From: Planctomycetota bacterium
GTDB lineage: Bacteria > Planctomycetota > Planctomycetia > Pirellulales > UBA1268
Length of the DNA stretch: 11,771 bases
Assembly: GCA_027622795.1 (NCBI GenBank)
Contig: JAQBZA010000064.1
Coordinates: forward strand, 1-11,771
Reading direction: 5' to 3'
Part shown: positions 1-6,450 of the stretch, one piece after another
Position numbering within the stretch: the stretch's first letter is position 1
Layout of the letters: each line of letters starts with the position of its first letter
Translations under genes and position numbers: made by a program
The notes under the pieces: generated by a model
What the model saw: only the letters and a program-made list of their open reading frames with translations
What the model was told of the DNA's origin: nothing
Database searches by the model: none

Positions 1-1379
1 GGTGGCACAACAAGGTCTGCGACCCGGCAGGCATGAACACCACAGCCACGGGGCCCGTCGGGAGATGTCGCGTGTCGCCAGCGAATGGCCGTTTCCATCA
101 GTGGTGGCGTACGGGAATCGAGAATGGTGCAACCGTTCACGAGCACATCCTCGCAATCTTCGACGAGGAGACCGGCAGGAGTTCCTTCCAGCAGTTGGCA
201 CCCCGAGAGCGTGATCCGGTGGCAGCCCACCAACTCCACGAGTGCTTCCTTCTCATTCGGCCGCGCACTCGGAACCGTGTTGCGGCCGACAATCGCATCT
301 TGGATGAGCAGACCACTGATGGTGCAGTCGCGGCAGTCAACCAGCCGAACACCGGTGGCGAGTTCGTGATCACCGTAGTCGGGGTTATGGCCGATGCAGT
401 TGCTGCCCAAGGCGATCGACCGGCAATCTTCGAGAAGAATCGTCCGCTCATGGCCGCTGTAGAGGTAGTTGCCCGAAATTACAAAGCCCAGACCGCCCGT
501 GAGATGGATATTGATTGTTTGGCTGCCGATGAGGTTGCCGGCAATGGTCCACATGCCGACCCGCCGGCCTCCGGCACCACCGGCACCGATGACACGGATG
601 TTGGCACTGCTGGGCGTGGCGGTCGCCTGGATCGTGTTGGATACGATTGTCCCTTCCCGAATGGATCCATCCTTCGCCTCGATCCAGATTTCGCCGGTCG
701 GTTCGTCTTCATGCTCACCGTCAAGGGAGGCATTGGTGTTGTATTCAATGTCATTGCCCGTGATCTGCAGATTGCGGATTTCCCCTCCGGTGATGCGAAT
801 GCCTCCCAGTCGACAGTAACTCACATGGCTTGATGCGACGATCGCCTGATGGAGATTGACCTCCTCAAGAAATATGCCGACGCCCGTATTGCGATAGATG
901 TGGCAGTGTGAGATCAGCAGATTACGGGCACGACCGGTAACGTGGATTCCATGCCGCAAGGTCCGCAATAACACCCCCATGAGTGTCGGTTCCATCACGC
1001 CCTCGATCCGAATGCCATCGGCCAGCGGGTGGCGGCCGGCGATCTCAAGGTCGCGAATCATCGGCATCCGCTCGGCATCCCATACCCGCGGAGTAAGGCT
1101 CCGCGGATCGGCAGTGCCCCCGTGAGAGCCGGTAATGTGAATCGCTGGACCGGGGGCGTCCATGATGAGCCGCGCTGTGCCGCCAGACCCGTGCAACCCA
1201 TGACGCACGCGAGGACCAGCCACACCTTTGGTGAGGTCGATCGCTAAGGTTCGGGTGATCCGGTAATCGCCGCCGGGAAGGGCAAGATACCCATCACCTT
1301 CATCAATCGCATGCTGGAGGGCAACGGTGTCATCGACGACACCGTCACCGATCGCACCGAAGTCACGAACGCTGCTCAT
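1..1379 (-). CDS. Right-handed beta-helix (pectate-lyase-3 superfamily) protein, 3' end missing
   Basis: An open minus-strand frame runs from an ATG at 1377-1379 off the left edge, giving 459 complete codons and no stop. Residues 4-16 read VRDFGAIGDGVVD and continue DTVALQHAID; this is the hallmark N-terminus of the Pfam Pectate_lyase_3 family. The rest is a long series of short beta-strand turns typical of parallel beta-helix proteins, with recurring patterns such as ITGNDIEYN, IAGNLIGSQ, ISGNYLYSG and LSGCQLLEG. Such proteins bind or cleave polysaccharides, but the family signature does not fix a substrate and no catalytic residues can be named. I see no signal peptide from this start. An in-frame upstream ATG at 1440-1442 would add 21 residues (beginning MPWFATIRNR) that also do not look like a signal peptide. 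Neither start has a good Shine-Dalgarno. The gene is divergent from the esterase gene, with 117 bases between the chosen starts. Confidence 0.85.
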   Translation of the reverse strand, partial: MSSVRDFGAIGDGVVDDTVALQHAIDEGDGYLALPGGDYRITRTLAIDLTKGVAGPRVRHGLHGSGGTARLIMDAPGPAIHITGSHGGTADPRSLTPRVWDAERMPMIRDLEIAGRHPLADGIRIEGVMEPTLMGVLLRTLRHGIHVTGRARNLLISHCHIYRNTGVGIFLEEVNLHQAIVASSHVSYCRLGGIRITGGEIRNLQITGNDIEYNTNASLDGEHEDEPTGEIWIEAKDGSIREGTIVSNTIQATATPSSANIRVIGAGGAGGRRVGMWTIAGNLIGSQTINIHLTGGLGFVISGNYLYSGHERTILLEDCRSIALGSNCIGHNPDYGDHELATGVRLVDCRDCTISGLLIQDAIVGRNTVPSARPNEKEALVELVGCHRITLSGCQLLEGTPAGLLVEDCEDVLVNGCTILDSRTPPLMETAIRWRHATSPDGPRGCGVHACRVADLVVP

Positions 1380-1442
1380 GACCACTTGGCTGAGGGGAGC
1401 TTTCAAACGACACCGATTGCGGATGGTAGCAAACCATGGCAT

Positions 1443-1490
1443 TCTGGAGAGTGATTTTTTCTGCCACACATCCTTCTTTTTCTCTCCAGA
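1443..1490. promoter_or_regulatory. Inverted repeat in the divergent intergenic region
   Basis: TCTGGAGAG (1443-1451) and CTCTCCAGA (1482-1490) form a perfect 9-base inverted repeat with 30 bases between the arms. It lies just upstream of the ATG at 1497 and between two divergent genes, so it could be an operator. It could equally be chance, as no other copy is seen in the window. No convincing -35/-10 pair was recognised in 1380-1496. Confidence 0.3.
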
Positions 1491-1496
1491 GCATTT

Positions 1497-4070
1497 ATGA
1501 ACGTCCTTCCATTGCTCAAGCAGTTCAACCTCCGTGCCATCGTTCTTCTCGTTGGTACGTTATCTCCAAGCTTCGTGGCGGCAGCCGACGGTCAGCTTGT
1601 GGAGGGGATCTTTGAGTCGAGTGAGATCTATCCTGGCACCCGACGGGCATGGTCGGTGTATGTGCCGTCGGCGTACACGGGCAAAACACCTGCGCGGCTA
1701 ATGGTCTTCCAGGACGGTCCGGCCTACGCCAAGGCCAACGGGGCCTTTCGCGCACCGCAGGTGTTCGAGGAGTTGATCTCAAAAGGCGAGATGCCCGTCA
1801 CGATCGCCGTCTTCGTGGCTCCGGGCACGATTCCCGCCACCCGGCCCGGCGGGAAGGATCGCAGCAATCGCTCCTTCGAATACGATTCACTCGGAGACCG
1901 ATATGTGCGGTTTCTCGAGGAGGAACTGCTCCCGGTGGCGGTCGGTGGACTCTCCGTCTCCACGAACCCGCGTGACCGCGCGATCTGTGGGATCTCGTCG
2001 GGCGGCATCTGTGCGTTCACGGCGGCCTGGGAGCGACCCGATCGGTTCGGCCGTGTGATGAGCCACATTGGCAGTTTCACCAACATCCGGGGTGGTCACG
2101 TCTACCCGGTGCTCGTTCGCAAGACCAAGACGGCTCCGAAGCCAATCAAGGTCTATCTTCAGGAGGGCCGGGACGATCTCGACAATCTCTTCGGCAACTG
2201 GCCGCTCGCCAATGAGGATCTCGCGGCTGCGCTGGCCTTTGCGGGATATGACCATCGCTTCGTGATGACCGATGGCGGCCACTCGGGGAAGGCCGCCGGA
2301 CAGGAATTCGCCGCTGGTCTACGCTGGCTTTGGTCGGATGATGCCCCGACTGCCCGCGAGGCCTCAGCCCACCCCAAGCCTGGTGAATGGACGCCGCATC
2401 CAGACGCCGTGCCGCGGAAGGATGTGCCTCAGGGTCGCGTCGAGACGATGCCTCCCTTCGAGTCAAAGATCTTCCCCGGCACCATCCGCAACTGGTCGGT
2501 CTACATTCCCGCGCAGTGCACGGCTGACACACCGGCCGCGGTAATGGTCTTTCAGGATGGACACGACTATGTGAAGCGGGAGGGGCGTTGGCGGGTGCCG
2601 GTCGTCTTCGACAATCTGATCGCCAAGGCCGCGATGCCACCGACAGTGGCAATCTTTCTCGATCCAGGCCACGATCCTGGGAAGGAGAAGCCACAGAGCC
2701 CCTGGAGAAACTCCAACCGCTCATTCGAGTACGACTCGCTCGGCAACCGCTACGCCTCGTTCCTGATCGAGGAGATCCTGCCGGAGGTGGAAAAGATCCA
2801 GCCTCTCTCAGATGACCCGGCCATGCGCGCGATCTGCGGCGCGAGTTCCGGCGGCATCTGTAGTTTCACGGTCGCCTGGGAACGGCCCGACGCCTTCCAG
2901 AAGGTGCTCTCCACGATCGGCAGCTTCACCGGGCTCCGCGGCGGCAACGCCTATCCGGCCCTTGTGCGCAAGACCGAGCCCAAGCCAATCCGCGTGTACC
3001 TGGCCGACACCAGTGGCGACATCGACAACCAGTTCGGGAGCTGGCCGCTTGCCAATCGGCGGATGGCGGCGGCACTCGCGTACATGGGCTATGACGTACG
3101 GTTTGACTGGGCCGAGGGCTATGCACACGACAGTTTCCACGGCAGTCAGCTCTTTCCCGAGGCACTTGCGTGGCTCTGGCGTACGGCACCTCATGAACCA
3201 AGCATCGACACCGCGGGTGATCTCAAGGGGGATCTCACGCTCTTGAAGCTGCTCGTGCCGGGTGAGGGCTGGCAACTGGTAGCGGAGGGTCTCGGATTCG
3301 CCGACGCCCCCTGTACCGATGCGGAGGGCAACTTCTTTTACTGTGACATGAAGGCGCCCGAAATTGTCCGGATCGGCCTCGACGGGAGCCGGCGGGTGGT
3401 CGCCAGAGAGGCCGTCAGTGGCCTCGAATTTGGACCCGACGGTCGCCTCTACGCCTGTCAGGGCGGCAAGAAGCGAATCATCGCGATCGACCCTGCCACA
3501 GCGGAGGTGAAGGAGATCGCTGGTGATCTTGCGCCGAATGACCTTGCTGTCACGCCGGAGGGAATTCTCCTTGTCACCGAGACAGGCAAGCGGCAGGTGA
3601 CCCGTATCGATCCCGCGACCGGGAAGCTCACCGCGGCGGATACCGGCATCACCGGCCCCAATGGGATTGCGCTCTCGAACGATGCCGGCACACTCACGGT
3701 CTCAGATTATCGGGGCACGCATGCCTGGACCTTTCGAGTCAATGCCGATGGCAGTCTCGATGCCAAGATGCCCACGATGGAAATGCGGATGCCGATCGAT
3801 CCGAAGGGAGACTTCCGCTTCCACGAGCCTCCCCCCACGCTGGCGGCATCTGCTGGCGACGGTCTGGCTGTGGATCGCACCGGCCGCTGGTATGTGACGA
3901 GTGCTCTCGGCGTCCAGATCTTCGATCCAACGGGGCGGCTCTGCGGGGTTCTCCCCAAGCCCCGCCCCGAAAAGCCGCTCACCAGCTGCATACTCGCCGG
4001 CCCAGAGCACTCCTTTGTCTATGTCACCAACGGCGACACGATCTGGCGACGCAAGGTCGCTGTCGAGTGA
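1497..4070 (+). CDS. Secreted tandem-esterase / SMP-30 (gluconolactonase-like) fusion protein
   Basis: The product has 857 residues. Residues 1-29 form a Sec signal peptide (hydrophobic core 14-22, cleavage near the VAA-AD boundary), so it acts outside the cytoplasm. Two esterase-type alpha/beta-hydrolase domains follow, at roughly 35-280 and 320-565. Each has a serine elbow: CGISSGG with Ser167 and CGASSGG with Ser450. Each has a matching acidic loop (Asp227/Asp229 and Asp508/Asp510) and a late His (262 and 544), each 17 residues before the end of a conserved WLW segment. The domains are clearly duplicates, sharing SNRSFEYDSLG, AWERPD, IGSFT and VRKT. From about 590 to the end lies an SMP-30/gluconolactonase beta-propeller, with Glu597, Asn722 (GPNGIAL) and Asp788 (GDGLAVD) at the expected metal-ligand positions. 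Likely role: hydrolysis of ester and lactone bonds in carbohydrate-derived substrates; the substrate is unknown. Start choice rests on the signal peptide, as the Shine-Dalgarno is poor. Confidence 0.88.
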   Translation: MNVLPLLKQFNLRAIVLLVGTLSPSFVAAADGQLVEGIFESSEIYPGTRRAWSVYVPSAYTGKTPARLMVFQDGPAYAKANGAFRAPQVFEELISKGEMPVTIAVFVAPGTIPATRPGGKDRSNRSFEYDSLGDRYVRFLEEELLPVAVGGLSVSTNPRDRAICGISSGGICAFTAAWERPDRFGRVMSHIGSFTNIRGGHVYPVLVRKTKTAPKPIKVYLQEGRDDLDNLFGNWPLANEDLAAALAFAGYDHRFVMTDGGHSGKAAGQEFAAGLRWLWSDDAPTAREASAHPKPGEWTPHPDAVPRKDVPQGRVETMPPFESKIFPGTIRNWSVYIPAQCTADTPAAVMVFQDGHDYVKREGRWRVPVVFDNLIAKAAMPPTVAIFLDPGHDPGKEKPQSPWRNSNRSFEYDSLGNRYASFLIEEILPEVEKIQPLSDDPAMRAICGASSGGICSFTVAWERPDAFQKVLSTIGSFTGLRGGNAYPALVRKTEPKPIRVYLADTSGDIDNQFGSWPLANRRMAAALAYMGYDVRFDWAEGYAHDSFHGSQLFPEALAWLWRTAPHEPSIDTAGDLKGDLTLLKLLVPGEGWQLVAEGLGFADAPCTDAEGNFFYCDMKAPEIVRIGLDGSRRVVAREAVSGLEFGPDGRLYACQGGKKRIIAIDPATAEVKEIAGDLAPNDLAVTPEGILLVTETGKRQVTRIDPATGKLTAADTGITGPNGIALSNDAGTLTVSDYRGTHAWTFRVNADGSLDAKMPTMEMRMPIDPKGDFRFHEPPPTLAASAGDGLAVDRTGRWYVTSALGVQIFDPTGRLCGVLPKPRPEKPLTSCILAGPEHSFVYVTNGDTIWRRKVAVE

Positions 4071-4131
4071 GTGGCCAAGGCCCACGGTGCTCAATCGATG
4101 ATCCCCGGCAGTGCCCCACCTGATTCTTGAG

Positions 4132-4650
4132 TCACTTCGGGGGAGCCACTGTCTGTTTCTCGACCCCATGTTTGTTGATCAGGGCCTCCTGCCCCTGCAT
4201 CGCCTGCTCCAGGGATTCCTGCAGCTTGCCGATGTGATCCTGAGCCTGCTGCGGTGTCTTTGGTGATTGCTTCACCGCCGCCTGGGCGGCCGCATGGTGC
4301 TCGCGGGCCTCGCTTAGGTGGCGATCAATCGTGTCGAGCTTGGCGATCGAATCAGTGTCTTCGGTGGTCGTGAAATATTCCCGCATGGCAGCGGAGTGCT
4401 GCTGGGCCAGATCCAGGTGATGGCCCAGCGTGGCGCCTGACAGCGTGGCTATCCGTGGTGACACGGTGCCGGTCTGGCCGAGGTAGCCGTGGTAGTGGCT
4501 GGCATGCGCGTGGGCGGCATTCACATGGGAATAGCCGCTCCGGGCGTAAAAGGAGAAGTCGCCGCGGGCCTTTGCTCCCGCATCCCGTTGGGCCTGCGCG
4601 GGAGCCGAAAAAAGCAAAACGACGACGATGGCGAGCAGGAACTTACTCAT
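4132..4650 (-). CDS. Small exported His-rich helical protein of unknown function
   Basis: I do not recognise a family. The product has 172 residues. Residues 1-20 are a clear signal peptide (MSKFLLAIVVVLLFSAPAQA) with cleavage before Gln21. The mature part looks all-helical, rich in Ala, Gln and charged residues. It holds 13 histidines at 42, 47, 49, 52, 54, 77, 78, 85, 111, 118, 119, 139 and 161. Several pairs are spaced by seven residues (78/85, 111/118), which puts them on one helix face. This could be a metal-binding periplasmic helix bundle, but that is inference. A longer frame starts at 4692, but the start at 4650 is preferred: it has a strong GAGGAG seven bases upstream and gives the signal peptide the usual form. 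The gene is convergent with the esterase gene (61 bases between stops) and divergent from the coiled-coil gene. The nearby Ni superoxide dismutase makes a metal role worth testing. Confidence 0.8.
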   Translation of the reverse strand: MSKFLLAIVVVLLFSAPAQAQRDAGAKARGDFSFYARSGYSHVNAAHAHASHYHGYLGQTGTVSPRIATLSGATLGHHLDLAQQHSAAMREYFTTTEDTDSIAKLDTIDRHLSEAREHHAAAQAAVKQSPKTPQQAQDHIGKLQESLEQAMQGQEALINKHGVEKQTVAPPK

Positions 4651-4657
4651 GGAAACA

Positions 4658-4663
4658 CTCCTC
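4658..4663 (-). promoter_or_regulatory. Ribosome binding site deciding the start of the His-rich protein
   Basis: On the minus strand, GAGGAG lies seven bases before the ATG at 4648-4650. It favours this start over the in-frame upstream one at 4692. Confidence 0.75.
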
Positions 4664-4729
4664 GTGACGGGGTTCAGTTGTACGACTCGCACAGGCTCCC
4701 TGCGTGACCCTCATGATCGTATCAGACTG

Positions 4730-4766
4730 AACTTCGCAACGCGAAGTTGTAGGGATCCGGCAACTT
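4730..4766. promoter_or_regulatory. Overlapping inverted repeats between divergent genes
   Basis: AACTTCGC (4730-4737) and GCGAAGTT (4741-4748) form a perfect 8-base stem with a 3-base loop. The second arm, extended to AAGTTG (4744-4749), can alternatively pair with CAACTT (4761-4766), so two exclusive folds are possible. The element lies 80 bases upstream of the His-rich protein start and about 90 bases upstream of the coiled-coil protein start. It could be an operator or a 5'-leader structure for either. The remainder of 4664-4840 shows no convincing promoter to me. Confidence 0.4.
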
Positions 4767-4840
4767 TGTCGATTCAGGAAAGGTGTGACAAGCACGGGAG
4801 TCAACGGATCGACTTCCGGCACCGACACCGAATTTTCACA

Positions 4841-4845
4841 GGAGG
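4841..4845 (+). promoter_or_regulatory. Ribosome binding site deciding the start of the coiled-coil protein
   Basis: GGAGG lies nine bases before the ATG at 4855. This supports that start over the in-frame GTG at 4846, which would directly abut the GGAGG. Confidence 0.65.
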
Positions 4846-4854
4846 GTGGGGGCG

Positions 4855-5736
4855 ATGCCGTACGGTGATTCCTCGATGCTGTCGCGATTCGACTGGAAGT
4901 CGGCACTGCTCGGCGGTGCCGTTGTCATGGTGGCCTCGTATGTCGGGGTGGTGTTACCGGCACGATCGCAGGTGGCCACGCTCGAGCGGCATGTGAACCG
5001 CCTCGCCGCCTCGGTTGACGCACTCAATAACTCGCGAGACGACGTCACGAAGGCGACCTCCTTGCTGGCCCGACTAGAGGGCCAGGCGGCCCGTTTGATC
5101 ACAGCCGAAACGACGGTCGAGCGGATCGAGTCACTCGCGACCCGCCTGATTGCTGAAGCTGATCAACTGACAGCAGCCGAGACGCTGCTCGGTCGCCTCG
5201 ATGACCTCCAGCGGAGCCTGGGCCGCCAGGGCGAAACGTTGGCCGTGGCCGAAGCGACGCTCGCCCAACTCGACACGCTGGGGACCCACGCTGTGACGAT
5301 CGGTCGTGCTGCAGTGCCTGTAGCGGAGCAGTTGAGCGATCTAGCCGCCACGCTTTCTGCACGGTCGGATGAGTCGCAACAGGCGATCGATCGTGCCGAA
5401 CAGCTCGTCACCCTAGAAAGCCGCCTCGTTGAGACAGCGGTTGATGCACGAGCTGCCGATGCAGCGCTGGTGCGGCTCACCGATCTTGCTGAGATGCTCT
5501 CTGGCGCCTCGGGCACAGTCGGCCAGCTTCAGCGATTTGTCGTCGAAGTGATGCTCCTCGAGCCGGCGGTAGGCCGCGCAATGCGGGCACTCGAGCCAGT
5601 GGTCGAGTTCACACGAGGTGAACAGCAGGGCGACGGCAAAAATGTGAAGGCTCGATCGGCATCCATGCCTGAGCGGGCAACTGATCCGGCTGACGTCACT
5701 GAACTGGCCCGCACTCCAAGCGATGAAAGTCGCTGA
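4855..5736 (+). CDS. Membrane-anchored long coiled-coil protein of unknown function
   Basis: No family is recognised. The product has 293 residues. A short N-terminal tail is followed by one hydrophobic segment at about 16-34 (ALLGGAVVMVASYVGVVL), then a heptad-rich helical region from about 39 to 250 and a polar, probably disordered C-terminal tail (about 253-293). This is a single-pass anchor with a long coiled coil on the far side, or a signal anchor. Within the coil a 15-residue pattern, A-E-x-x-L-x-R-L-x-x-L-x-x-x-L, recurs starting at residues 67, 84, 108, 132 and 201, with a weaker copy at 181. Some copies are spaced 24 residues apart. The architecture recalls envelope-spanning or polymerising scaffold proteins, but no specific role can be assigned. 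It sits between two exported-protein genes on the opposite strand and is followed by a strong hairpin. Confidence 0.75.
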   Translation: MPYGDSSMLSRFDWKSALLGGAVVMVASYVGVVLPARSQVATLERHVNRLAASVDALNNSRDDVTKATSLLARLEGQAARLITAETTVERIESLATRLIAEADQLTAAETLLGRLDDLQRSLGRQGETLAVAEATLAQLDTLGTHAVTIGRAAVPVAEQLSDLAATLSARSDESQQAIDRAEQLVTLESRLVETAVDARAADAALVRLTDLAEMLSGASGTVGQLQRFVVEVMLLEPAVGRAMRALEPVVEFTRGEQQGDGKNVKARSASMPERATDPADVTELARTPSDESR

Positions 5737-5744
5737 GCGGCATC

Positions 5745-5781
5745 TCGCGCGGGGAAGGCGATGGATGGCTTCCCCGCGCGA
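5745..5781. terminator. Perfect 13-base-pair hairpin between convergent genes
   Basis: TCGCGCGGGGAAG (5745-5757) is exactly complementary to CTTCCCCGCGCGA (5769-5781), with an 11-base loop. It begins nine bases after the coiled-coil gene stop and lies downstream of sodN on the other strand. Position and strength suggest a bidirectional terminator or 3'-end stabiliser. There is no T-run on either strand, so it is not a classical intrinsic terminator. Confidence 0.55.
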
Positions 5782-5906
5782 AACGTCGCACGATGCAACG
5801 CCACCGTAAGCGGAGAAGGCGATGGATGGCTTCCCCGCGCGAAACGTCGCACGATGCGACGCCACCGTAAGCGGAGAAGGCCATGGATGGCTTCCCCGCG
5901 CGAAAC
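5754..5906. repeat. 61-base tandem repeat, about two and a half copies, hairpin-forming
   Basis: Copy 1 is 5754-5814, copy 2 is 5815-5875, and a partial copy 3 (31 bases) is 5876-5906, ending one base before the sodN stop codon. Copies 1 and 2 differ at one base within the unit (5797 A versus 5858 G). Copy 3 differs at the seventh base (C for G). Each unit contains GATGGATGGCTTCCCCGCGC or nearly so. Each full unit also contains a second palindrome, CGTCGCA-CGA-TGCGACG (perfect in copy 2 at 5845-5861, one mismatch in copy 1 at 5784-5800). GCGGAGAAG (5810-5818 and 5871-5879) can pair with CTTCCCCGC in copies 2 and 3 with one A-C mismatch on the plus strand, which is a G-U pair in minus-strand RNA. 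There are no unique spacers, so it is not a CRISPR. It may belong to a dispersed REP-like family. Confidence 0.85.
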
Positions 5907-6365
5907 CTAGTGCGAATGCTTGAATGCCGGCTCTTTGCCTTCATAGGCGCGGTAGAGATTGAAGATCGCGTCTTCAAGCGCCTTGGCGGTGGCCGCATCG
6001 GTCGACTGCTTGCACTTCATTGCCGCCACCGTCACGGCATGGGCCGCCTTGAGCTGCTCCATGTAGCGGGGGGAATCCGCCTTGATCCGCTGGGCCAGGA
6101 AATAGGTGGCGATGGTCTCCTGCACCTTGGCGGCGTGCTCCTCCTTGGTCATCACCCAGCGGGTGAGCTGGTTGATGTCCTGGCCGGTGGCCTTGCCGGC
6201 CAGCTCGTTGATTTGGGCCTGCGCCTTGGCGATCGTCTGCTCGTCTTCCAACAGCTGTTCAAATCGCAGCTGGTCGGTGAAGATTCCGCACGGCACCTGG
6301 CAGTGAGCAAAGACCGTGGTGGAGAGGGCTAGCGACAGCAGCAGGCCAAACGTTGTGCGAAGCAT
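5907..6365 (-). CDS. sodN: Nickel superoxide dismutase with Sec signal peptide
   Basis: The product has 152 residues and converts superoxide to oxygen and hydrogen peroxide at a nickel centre. Residues 1-20 are a Sec signal peptide ending VFA. Cleavage leaves a mature protein beginning HCQVPCGIF, which is the Ni-hook (H-C-x-x-P-C-G-x-Y) with His1, Cys2 and Cys6 as nickel ligands. Other Ni-SOD landmarks are visible by comparison with the Streptomyces enzyme: mature Glu16 (Glu17 there), Arg49 in TRWVMTKEE (Arg47), and Tyr68 in ATYF (Tyr62). The mature length of 132 is slightly above the 117 of Streptomyces. Position 9 is Phe where the family usually has Tyr. The C-terminus ends KHSH. Streptomyces matures its N-terminus with a dedicated protease; here signal peptidase would do it, placing the enzyme in the periplasm or outside. 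The start has GAGGAGG (6374-6380) eight bases upstream. The gene is divergent from the membrane protein gene. Confidence 0.93.
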   Translation of the reverse strand: MLRTTFGLLLSLALSTTVFAHCQVPCGIFTDQLRFEQLLEDEQTIAKAQAQINELAGKATGQDINQLTRWVMTKEEHAAKVQETIATYFLAQRIKADSPRYMEQLKAAHAVTVAAMKCKQSTDAATAKALEDAIFNLYRAYEGKEPAFKHSH

Positions 6366-6373
6366 CGAAAATT

Positions 6374-6380
6374 CCTCCTC
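6374..6380 (-). promoter_or_regulatory. Strong ribosome binding site of sodN
   Basis: GAGGAGG on the minus strand lies eight bases before the sodN ATG. It fixes the start that gives the signal peptide. Confidence 0.75.
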
Positions 6381-6450
6381 GGTGAATGAAAGCGACGGTC
6401 GTAATCGGACTTCATACGATACACAATTCCGCAGCCGTCAGGATCTCGCC

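Noticed and set aside
33..833. Long plus-strand open frame of 266 codons
   Set aside because: It is antisense to the beta-helix gene, whose minus-strand product has a clear family signature. The plus-strand translation has no recognisable domain and no Shine-Dalgarno.
4071..4131. Terminator between the esterase and His-rich genes
   Set aside because: Only a very short GGCC-AA-GGCC palindrome is present, with no stable stem or T-run.
5754..5906. CRISPR array
   Set aside because: The whole 61-base unit repeats without unique spacers, there are fewer than three copies, and no cas gene is present.
5413..5998. Minus-strand open frames across the 61-base repeats, with repeated peptide segments
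   Set aside because: They arise from the tandem repeat being free of stops; they run into the coiled-coil gene or sodN and show no domain.
6398..6426. Promoter for sodN on the minus strand, TTGTGT and TACGAC with a 17-base spacer
   Set aside because: The spacing is right but the -10 box matches the consensus at only three of six positions, and such matches are frequent by chance.
6316..6450. Upstream extension of the small membrane protein
   Set aside because: It would overlap sodN coding sequence and add a polar tail before the first membrane helix; the ATG at 6451 is better.
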